Source: Chryseobacterium indologenes (lineage in GTDB: Bacteria; Bacteroidota; Bacteroidia; Flavobacteriales; Weeksellaceae). Taken from it: a stretch of 50,847 nt of DNA. A model generated the notes under the pieces. It worked only from the letters and a program-made list of their open reading frames with translations, was not told the DNA's origin and ran no database searches. Of the stretch, positions 7,542-13,796 are shown piece by piece; the first letter of the stretch is position 1, and each line of letters begins with the position of its first letter. The translations under genes were made by a program, and so were the position numbers. The stretch spans positions 190,881 through 241,727 of the forward strand of contig DJTE01000021.1 in NCBI GenBank assembly GCA_002439165.1, in the 5' to 3' direction.

Positions 7542-7799
7542 TTATTTTGTTCTGTTCTCCTCAATGAACTTAGCCATAGTGTCGATAGACTGGAAGATTT
7601 CCTTTCCTTTTTTAGGATCGGATAATTTAATACCATAGTCTTTATCCAGCAGAACGATCAGCTCAAGAGCATCAATAGAATCAAGCCCCAGCCCGCCACC
7701 GAATAACGGATCAGAGTCTTTAATTTCTTCTGCAGAAACATCTTCAAGGTTAAGAACTTCAATGATTTTGTGCTTTAATTCAGTTTTTAAGTTTTCCAT
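7542..7799 (-). CDS. Acyl carrier protein for flexirubin polyene synthesis
   Basis: The 85-residue protein is a classic ACP: acidic, four-helix, with the phosphopantetheine attachment serine S41 in GLGLDSIDALEL. The preceding FGGGLGLD variant with extra glycines is usual for pathway-dedicated ACPs rather than the housekeeping AcpP. The thiol arm added to S41 would carry the growing aryl-polyene chain among the ketosynthases and dehydratase of this operon. It is isolated from its neighbours by 80-95-base spacers with inverted repeats, unlike the rest of the operon where genes abut or overlap. That may reflect a need for higher ACP output. Confidence 0.88.
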   Translation of the reverse strand: MENLKTELKHKIIEVLNLEDVSAEEIKDSDPLFGGGLGLDSIDALELIVLLDKDYGIKLSDPKKGKEIFQSIDTMAKFIEENRTK

Positions 7800-7893
7800 A
7801 AAATAGTTTAATAATGTAACAATTCAACAATGCATCGTCTATCAATCCTTAAAATTCAAAAAAAGCATGCATTGTATTTATAGTGTTTAATTT
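7800..7893. repeat. Spacer upstream of the ACP gene with direct and inverted repeats
   Basis: This 94-base gap holds ATAATGTAACA (7811-7821), repeated downstream of the ACP gene at 7470-7480. It also has an 8-bp inverted pair, CAATGCAT at 7828-7835 with ATGCATTG at 7867-7874. It contains no open frame of note. No TAnnTTTG box was recognised here, so a separate ACP promoter is not supported. Confidence 0.5.
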
Positions 7894-8442
7894 TTATAAG
7901 GTCAGCAAATATACAAAAGCTTTGTAATTATCCTGATAAAGTTCTGTCCATCCGCAGAGAACTTTTTCTGCTTTTCCGGATAAAAGGAGCTGTCCGGCGT
8001 AATCGTTTAAGAATTCTTCATCATATTCATCGAGAACAAAGAAGGCATTTTCGGTCTGCATTTTGTGTCTGATACTGATTTCCCCTACACAGATATTGGG
8101 AAGGGTATATACGAATACGGCAGGACTCGGAAAATAATTTTCCTGCGAATTGATGCTTTCCTGGTATTTATGATCAGTGTCCAGACTGGAAGACCGGTTG
8201 GCAAAAACTACGGCGGTACGGCTGTGGTCTTCATCCTTTAAAAGCATTTCGGCGGAAAGGAAAGCCAGCTTGCTCAGGCTGTCCATTTTATGAAATTTAG
8301 GATAGCTGAGTTCTAAACTTTTGTAGGCTTCTTTTGCAAATTCCGGAAAAGCAGTGCCGGGACTTTCAAAAATAAGGTTTCCGTTTACGGTTATTTTTGA
8401 ATGTTCTATGGTGCAGTAGGTTGTTTTCTTCATGGCTTTCAT
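7894..8442 (-). CDS. Half-size ketosynthase-like (thiolase-fold) protein
   Basis: At 182 residues this is under half the length of a ketosynthase, yet it resembles the N-terminal thiolase-fold half: TAVVFANRSSSLDTD, then NYFPSPAVFVYTLPNICVGEISIRHK, where full KS proteins have PSPxxFxxTxxNxxxG. No catalytic cysteine or HGT motif is present, so it should not condense acyl groups itself. It could be a structural partner or acyl-binding subunit. The gene begins one base after the stop of the ketosynthase at 8444, without frameshift remnants downstream, so it looks like a settled short protein rather than a fresh truncation. A second ATG exists 9 bases later. Confidence 0.65.
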   Translation of the reverse strand: MKAMKKTTYCTIEHSKITVNGNLIFESPGTAFPEFAKEAYKSLELSYPKFHKMDSLSKLAFLSAEMLLKDEDHSRTAVVFANRSSSLDTDHKYQESINSQENYFPSPAVFVYTLPNICVGEISIRHKMQTENAFFVLDEYDEEFLNDYAGQLLLSGKAEKVLCGWTELYQDNYKAFVYLLTL

Positions 8443-8443
8443 T

Positions 8444-9577
8444 TTAATATTTCTCTAAAACAATTGCCGCATTACATCCACCAAAACCCGAAGCCGTTTT
8501 TAAAATATACTTAATCTCTGCCTGCCGGTTTTCTTTAATGATATTTAATGGCTCCGAAATTCCCATTTCCACAAAGTTTTTTGAAGGGATCAGGGTTCCG
8601 TGAAGGGCACTTTCCATTGAAATAATGCTTTCAAGAAGCCCGGAAGCTCCCAGGCAGTGGCCGTAATAGCCTTTCATGCTGTTGAGGGGGATATGCTGAA
8701 GGTTCATTCTGCTGAAGGCAATAGACTCCATTTCGTCGTTGTACAGGGTTGCCGTTCCGTGGGCAGAGATAAAACCGATCTGTTCCGGTATTACCCCAGC
8801 TTCGGCCATTGCGTTCCGGATGCTGGCATATAAACCGTCTCCCGTTCTGGAAGGTCCGGAAATATGGTTCGCATCATTCACTGCGGAATCCCCCAAAACT
8901 TTAAACCTTAATTTTTCGTTTCCGGATAGGGAAGAGGTGATATAAACGGCGGCGGCAGCTTCACCGATATTGATTCCGTTCCTGTTTTTATCATAAGGCT
9001 TACAAGGTCCGTCTCCAATTGCCTGGAATGAATTGAACCCGGAGATCACAAATTCTGAAAGCTCATCACCTGCAATCACAAAAGCATCTTTATATTTCCC
9101 GGTCAGGATCATATTTTTAGCGGCAGCAATAGCCATCACTCCCGAAACGCAGGCATTGGAAACCACAACAGGTTTGGTAGTAAAGCCAAAATAATCCGCA
9201 ATTTTTTGAGCCAGTTTTGAAAGATAAACTCCTTCCGGAAGTTCAGACTGATTCTTCAGCAGGCTGATGTTTCCTTTCGTGGTGGATAAAATAAATGCTG
9301 TTTCTTCAGAAACCGGATGTCTTTTTATTAAGGGTTCCAGGCTCAGGAGAAACATTTTTTCCAGCCTTGTAAAATGAGTTTCAGTGAAATGGCTGCCAAA
9401 TGCTTCATCCAGCTTTTCAGTATCAATCATAGAAGCATAAAAGGCTTCCTGACTTTCGGTGATCTTATGTAATGCCACCCCGGATTTTCCTTCCAGAAGA
9501 GCGTTCCAGTTGGAAGAAACATCAAATCCTAGAGGAGTGACGCAGTTGTAGTCTGTAATATAGATGTCCTTCTTCAT
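8444..9577 (-). CDS. Beta-ketoacyl-ACP synthase (second active KS of the polyene arm)
   Basis: This 377-residue KS keeps all catalytic residues: C143 in VSNACVSGVMA, H273 in SAHGTATLYND and H307 in YGHCLGASG. It differs from the FabF-like KS at 6262-7461 in overall sequence, so the operon carries two distinct active condensing enzymes. In aryl-polyene systems one KS handles early and the other late elongation. The same split is plausible here, with this copy associated with the half-size KS-like gene immediately downstream. Its start codon overlaps the stop of the thioesterase by 4 bases. Confidence 0.86.
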   Translation of the reverse strand: MKKDIYITDYNCVTPLGFDVSSNWNALLEGKSGVALHKITESQEAFYASMIDTEKLDEAFGSHFTETHFTRLEKMFLLSLEPLIKRHPVSEETAFILSTTKGNISLLKNQSELPEGVYLSKLAQKIADYFGFTTKPVVVSNACVSGVMAIAAAKNMILTGKYKDAFVIAGDELSEFVISGFNSFQAIGDGPCKPYDKNRNGINIGEAAAAVYITSSLSGNEKLRFKVLGDSAVNDANHISGPSRTGDGLYASIRNAMAEAGVIPEQIGFISAHGTATLYNDEMESIAFSRMNLQHIPLNSMKGYYGHCLGASGLLESIISMESALHGTLIPSKNFVEMGISEPLNIIKENRQAEIKYILKTASGFGGCNAAIVLEKY

Positions 9578-10002
9578 GATAATCCCATTTTATCTTTCCA
9601 TGCCTGATAAAATTCAGGATTGTATAAACATAAGCTTCCGTTGTTGTCTAAAAATACCTGGATGGTTTCCCCGCTGCATACCAGCTGGCCGTCCTGGTTG
9701 AATAACTCATACCTGTAAATAAGTTTGGCAGAAACCGAATTGATGAAGGTGGTGACAATTCTGAACGTTTCCCCATATTTCAGGGGAAGGAAGTGTTCAC
9801 ACGTACTTTTTACGATAGGTGTTACAAATCCGGCCTTCTGAATATCGAGATAAGTGAGTCCGTGTTCCCTTCCGAAGGCTTCCCTTCCGTCTTCAAAATA
9901 AACAATATAATGTCCGTGCCAGACAATGCCCAGCGGATCTGTTTCATTGAACCGTACTCTTACTTCCTCCGTACAGGTTAAACTGTTTTCTTTAGACTGC
10001 AT
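9574..10002 (-). CDS. Acyl-CoA/ACP thioesterase, 4-hydroxybenzoyl-CoA thioesterase family
   Basis: The 142-residue hotdog protein has the 4HBT active-site signature RVRFNETDPLGIVWHGHY, with the catalytic aspartate D22 and the conserved WHGHYxxYFEDGRE helix. The family hydrolyses thioesters of CoA or ACP. In the cluster it may release the polyene acid from the ACP or edit mis-loaded intermediates. Proteobacterial aryl-polyene clusters also carry a thioesterase of this type. It follows the ABC transporter genes after about 50 bases and overlaps the next ketosynthase by 4. Confidence 0.8.
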   Translation of the reverse strand: MQSKENSLTCTEEVRVRFNETDPLGIVWHGHYIVYFEDGREAFGREHGLTYLDIQKAGFVTPIVKSTCEHFLPLKYGETFRIVTTFINSVSAKLIYRYELFNQDGQLVCSGETIQVFLDNNGSLCLYNPEFYQAWKDKMGLS

Positions 10003-10055
10003 TTTTGTTTTTATGGTTGCCGGAAATTTCCGGAAATTTTAATGATGAAATATAA

Positions 10056-11324
10056 TTAAATATTATGACGTTTTCTTTCGTAAAAAATAGAAATAGAGAC
10101 CATTGCAATATAAAACGCCAGCAATAGCGCCAGCTCTTTGGCTATTCCTGCAATCCCGCTGTTTCTGAGAATAATATCGTAATAGGCATTCAGCCCCCAG
10201 TTCATCGGGGAGAATCTGGCGACAGTCTGCATAAATTCAGGCATCAGGAAAACCGGAACCCAGATTCCTCCGATAGCCGCCAGAACCACTACTGAAGTCG
10301 CTCCGAACGGTGCCGACTGCTCCTGCGTATCTGCAAGGGTTCCCAACAGAACTCCGAATCCGATGGCAGCCAGTCCGGCAAACAGCGTTACGGTCATCAG
10401 ATGGAACATTTTTCCGGTAACATCAAAAGCAGGAAGATCCATATACGGGAAAAGGTAAACGCCTACCGCCACCATCAGCAGAAACTGGATCATACAGATG
10501 ATAAGATAGGTACATGTTTTTCCTAAAATATGCACAAAATACGGGGTCGGGCTGATTCTTGCCCTTACACTGGTTCCCTGGCTTTTCTCCTTCACAAGAT
10601 TAATGGAAAGCGGAACTACAATAAAGAAGATCGCAAACAAAGTCCATGCGGGAACATTATGCTGTACCGAATTCGGCATCACGTCCATAGTCCCCTTTTT
10701 CGGGGTGATTTCTTTAAAGCTGATGAGGTTTTTGTTTTCCTCAAGGTTCTCGTCCGTACCCAGCTGCTCCTGGAAAGCTTTGTAGATCTTTTTATTTTCA
10801 ATCTCAAATACCATTTTATTTACGGAATTCATCACCGAGTTTTTAAATCCTGCGTTGGTTGCCGGATCAAAGTAAAGATGAATTTCCTTAGCTTTTGGGA
10901 CCGCTTTCTGTGTTTTCGCAGAATCTCCTTCCAGCCCGAACGAACTTACGATCGTCTGAACTTTGGAATCGATATTTGAATTTAAATCTTTCGTTAAATT
11001 TTCAGGAATGACGATGGCCATCTGGTATTCACCGGAAAACACGGCTTCCTGAGCAGATTTCTCATTATAGTTGGTCAGCAGCTGAAATGTTTTACTGCTT
11101 TCCAGTTCATTTTTTATATTCTTTGCAACCTCAGACTGATCGTTATCAATAAAGATGATCGGGATCTTTGAGCCTTCAAGGTTTTTAAATGTAGAATCCT
11201 GGATCAGCGTGATCGTTACAATCAGAAGGAGCGGCATGACGAAAATGATGACGATTCCCCCGATATCTCTTTTCAGAAGAAGGATTTCCTTAATAAAGCT
11301 TCTCCACAGTTTATACAACAACAT
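10056..11324 (-). CDS. ABC-2 type transporter permease
   Basis: The 422-residue protein shows the ABC-2 layout: one N-terminal membrane helix (about 22-43), a long extracytoplasmic domain (about 45-215), then five or six membrane segments from about 225 to 415, including VKEKSQGTSVRARIS between helices. It overlaps the ATP-binding subunit gene by 14 bases, so the two form one exporter. The only permease gene in the operon is this one, which suggests a homodimer. It could export the pigment, a pigment lipid or the cluster glycolipid. Substrate is not shown by sequence. Confidence 0.85.
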   Translation of the reverse strand: MLLYKLWRSFIKEILLLKRDIGGIVIIFVMPLLLIVTITLIQDSTFKNLEGSKIPIIFIDNDQSEVAKNIKNELESSKTFQLLTNYNEKSAQEAVFSGEYQMAIVIPENLTKDLNSNIDSKVQTIVSSFGLEGDSAKTQKAVPKAKEIHLYFDPATNAGFKNSVMNSVNKMVFEIENKKIYKAFQEQLGTDENLEENKNLISFKEITPKKGTMDVMPNSVQHNVPAWTLFAIFFIVVPLSINLVKEKSQGTSVRARISPTPYFVHILGKTCTYLIICMIQFLLMVAVGVYLFPYMDLPAFDVTGKMFHLMTVTLFAGLAAIGFGVLLGTLADTQEQSAPFGATSVVVLAAIGGIWVPVFLMPEFMQTVARFSPMNWGLNAYYDIILRNSGIAGIAKELALLLAFYIAMVSISIFYERKRHNI

Positions 11325-12069
11325 CTCTTAATTCTTTTCCGGTTAATGAAATGAAAACATCTTCTAAATTTTCAGCATTCGCGATCCGGGCTACAAGCTC
11401 TTCCGGTGTTCCCACAGCATGAATTCTTCCTTTATCAATGATCGCGATCTTCGTGCAGAATTCCTCTGCTTCAGAAAGGTGATGCGAAGTGTAAATGATG
11501 CAGGTGCCGTTCTTGTTCAGCTCCTGAAGAAAGTCAATGATCACTTTTTTGGATTGTACGTCAACTCCAACGGTGGGTTCGTCCAGAAACAGCACTTTCG
11601 GATTGTGAAGGGTTCCTGCGATGAGGTTGCATCGGCGTTTCATTCCTCCTGAAAACTGTTCTACCTTTTTATCCGCAAACTTTGAAAGGCCCATGATTTC
11701 CAGGGATTCTTCAATAGCTTTTGTTAAATACTTATGCTTTAAACCGTACAGGCTTCCGAAGAACATCAGATTTTCTCTGGCGGTAAGCGTTGGGTAGAGT
11801 GCATATTCCTGGGGAACGATCCCGATGATCTGCTTGATTTTGAAGCTGTCTTTCTGAGGAGACAGTCCGTTGATCTTAAACTGCCCGGAAGTAGGTTTGA
11901 TCAATCCAGAAAGCATAGAGATCAGTGTAGTTTTTCCTGCCCCGTTAGGTCCTAGAATTCCGTAGATTTCATTCCTTTCGATATTCAGGGATATATCATT
12001 CACCGAAAACTCATCAGCGTTTTTGTACTTTTTATACAGGTTGTTGATCTCAATTATATTCTCGGCCAT
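11311..12069 (-). CDS. ABC transporter ATP-binding protein
   Basis: All ABC ATPase motifs are present: Walker A GPNGAGKTT (about 40-48), Q-loop IVPQEYALYP, signature FSGGMKRR, Walker B VLFLDEPTVGVD and H-loop YTSHHLSEAEE. The 252-residue length and the DrrA/CcmA-like signature fit the drug/lipid exporter class that pairs with ABC-2 permeases. It lies between the BtrH-like gene (one base gap) and its permease, with which it overlaps by 14 bases. Confidence 0.92.
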   Translation of the reverse strand: MAENIIEINNLYKKYKNADEFSVNDISLNIERNEIYGILGPNGAGKTTLISMLSGLIKPTSGQFKINGLSPQKDSFKIKQIIGIVPQEYALYPTLTARENLMFFGSLYGLKHKYLTKAIEESLEIMGLSKFADKKVEQFSGGMKRRCNLIAGTLHNPKVLFLDEPTVGVDVQSKKVIIDFLQELNKNGTCIIYTSHHLSEAEEFCTKIAIIDKGRIHAVGTPEELVARIANAENLEDVFISLTGKELRDVVV

Positions 12070-12070
12070 A

Positions 12071-13066
12071 TCAGATCGCTTTTCTCAGTTTTTTATAGAA
12101 AGCTTCTTCCAGATCGGCAATATGAAGCATGGATTTTGAAAGCTCATTATAAATATTGCTTTTGGAATTCCTGTTTTTGTAAACACGGGCAATATCAACG
12201 GCAAAATCCCTCCAAAGGTCGCCAATAGCGGTGATTTCTCTGGAAAGTTCCTTCAGTTCATCATTTTTAAGAATTACTGAGGCTTCCTGAAGAAAAGCAC
12301 CGTAAATAAACCTGAATCCGCCGCCGCCGGTTCCGATTTCTTCCTGCATTCTGATCAGCTGTCCCAGATAGTGGTTGGTTACTTTGGTCCCTTTTTTCTC
12401 TGCCCATTTCGGAATGCTTTTCGCTACCCATCTCATAGCTTTTACCCCGATAAGAGGAACGGGAGCCAGCATGTTTTTACAAGTATCTTTAATGCCTTTT
12501 TTAATGGCTTCTTCCAGATTTACATTTTCCGGAATATAAACCGGATAATACATATGGCCTTTCGGAGGCAGGGCTCCTTTGGCATATCTTACTTTTTCAA
12601 GTTCGGCTTCCGTAAGGGAAGTGGTATAATCCATCACAGGATCGCTGATCAGGAATTTTCCGTCTTCTTTTCCGTATACCACAAGATTGTGGGCATTGAA
12701 GTGGAATTTATATTCCTCAGGGAAATAGGTAAGGTTGAAAACGCCCACCTGAAGTCCGGTAGGAATATTGTGTTCTAAATTCCTTTCCAGTGCTTTCTGG
12801 GCATCTGCCGGATTAGAAAATTTTTCTCTTTTGATTTTTATTCCCAGTCTTTTGGCTGCTTTGCTGAAAATAGCACCGGGCATCGGACGATAGCTGAAGC
12901 CGGGGGCAAAGTTTACTTTCAGAAAAGGTAAATAGACAAAAAACAGTCCGGAACCGATCCCGAAGATCATGGGTTCACTCAGTTTTAAGCCTTTATTAAG
13001 CAGAAGATTGGAGGCAACACCGTTTTCGCAATGGGCGGTCTGATGGTGTTCAAAGTTTAGTTTCAT
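12071..13066 (-). CDS. BtrH N-terminal domain / DUF4872-type protein
   Basis: The start HHQTAHCENGVASNLL, with a cysteine near residue 13, and the later HFNAHNLVVYGKEDG match BtrH_N, a papain-like fold found in the butirosin acyltransferase BtrH and in peptidase-like proteins. The C-terminal half (about 170-330) is helical and fits DUF4872. BtrH moves an acyl chain from an ACP to an aminoglycoside amine. By analogy this protein could transfer a cluster-made acyl group from the ACP to an acceptor, for example in the ester bond between the polyene acid and the resorcinol. That reading is inference from fold and context. Cys-His geometry is consistent with catalysis. Confidence 0.7.
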   Translation of the reverse strand: MKLNFEHHQTAHCENGVASNLLLNKGLKLSEPMIFGIGSGLFFVYLPFLKVNFAPGFSYRPMPGAIFSKAAKRLGIKIKREKFSNPADAQKALERNLEHNIPTGLQVGVFNLTYFPEEYKFHFNAHNLVVYGKEDGKFLISDPVMDYTTSLTEAELEKVRYAKGALPPKGHMYYPVYIPENVNLEEAIKKGIKDTCKNMLAPVPLIGVKAMRWVAKSIPKWAEKKGTKVTNHYLGQLIRMQEEIGTGGGGFRFIYGAFLQEASVILKNDELKELSREITAIGDLWRDFAVDIARVYKNRNSKSNIYNELSKSMLHIADLEEAFYKKLRKAI

Positions 13067-13127
13067 TGTTCAGCTATGGTCTTTTCATTGTCAAATGAGT
13101 CCGGATCAGTGGATGCGGGGATTCATT

Positions 13128-13532
13128 TTATTTTCCGTCGAAGTTTTTCAGTTCATCTGTTGAGATCCCAAATGCGTCCGCATATTTTTTCAGGACAGAT
13201 TCGCTCAGGGATTTAAATACTTTAGGTTTTGCATGTCTTTTCACTCTCCACTGCCACATTCCCACATAAGCGGCAAGTACAGCAAGGTCCATCTTATTCA
13301 GTTCCATAAAATAGATAACCGGACTTACCTTTCCGTTGGCAACGTCCTGTCTGGCTTCCTCAATTCTTTCATGAATAAGTTCCATAGATTCGTCCAGGGC
13401 TGCTTTTTTAGCATCCCAGCCGGTGCTGTTGGCGGTTGTATAATTATCGTTTTCGTCCGTCACGTACAAGACTTCGGTCATGTTGGCAGACTTCAGATTG
13501 CTTTCGTCCTGAGGCAGGTCTTGTTTTTTCAT
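13128..13532 (-). CDS. Conserved small cytoplasmic protein, first gene of the polyene operon
   Basis: The 134-residue product has no signal peptide or membrane helix. It is charged at the N-terminus, then helical, with a motif around NGKVSPVIYFMELNKMDLAVLAAYVGMWQWRVKRH. I do not recognise a named domain. It lies 61 bases before the BtrH-like gene on the same strand and is the first gene of the operon, about 265 bases from the divergent M16 gene. Its role could be regulatory or as a protein partner of the BtrH-like enzyme; neither is supported by a motif. Confidence 0.65.
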   Translation of the reverse strand: MKKQDLPQDESNLKSANMTEVLYVTDENDNYTTANSTGWDAKKAALDESMELIHERIEEARQDVANGKVSPVIYFMELNKMDLAVLAAYVGMWQWRVKRHAKPKVFKSLSESVLKKYADAFGISTDELKNFDGK

Positions 13533-13683
13533 GCAAACAGTATTATTTTTTAGATTTCATAAGAAATAAGGTTCCCTTCTTTTGATTGTTTATAATCAGG
13601 TGGCTAAAATAGTGAAAATACACAATATGTAAATCATGTTAAAAATCAACAGTGTTCAAGGGTGCTGGCTGTGAAAAAGTCCT

Positions 13684-13691
13684 ATTTTTGC
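13684..13691 (+). promoter_or_regulatory. Bacteroidetes -7 box for the M16 peptidase gene
   Basis: TATTTTTG matches the TAnnTTTG -7 consensus and is followed by GCG. Transcription would start near 13697, giving a leader of about 100 bases before the ATG at 13797. No TTG is seen at the usual -33 spacing. The leader contains CTAATT-CC-AATTAG (13755-13768), a small perfect inverted repeat that could be an operator. Confidence 0.45.
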
Positions 13692-13796
13692 GTAAAGGTC
13701 TTTAGGTCCAAACATGTAATAATTTCATTGTAACAAGTGTATTGGTTATAGAGACTAATTCCAATTAGAAATTTAGATTAAAAATAAATAAGTGTT

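Noticed and set aside
7894..8442. Ketosynthase pseudogene
   Set aside because: No remnant of the missing C-terminal half follows, the frame is intact, and a spacer with ordered repeats leads straight into the ACP gene.
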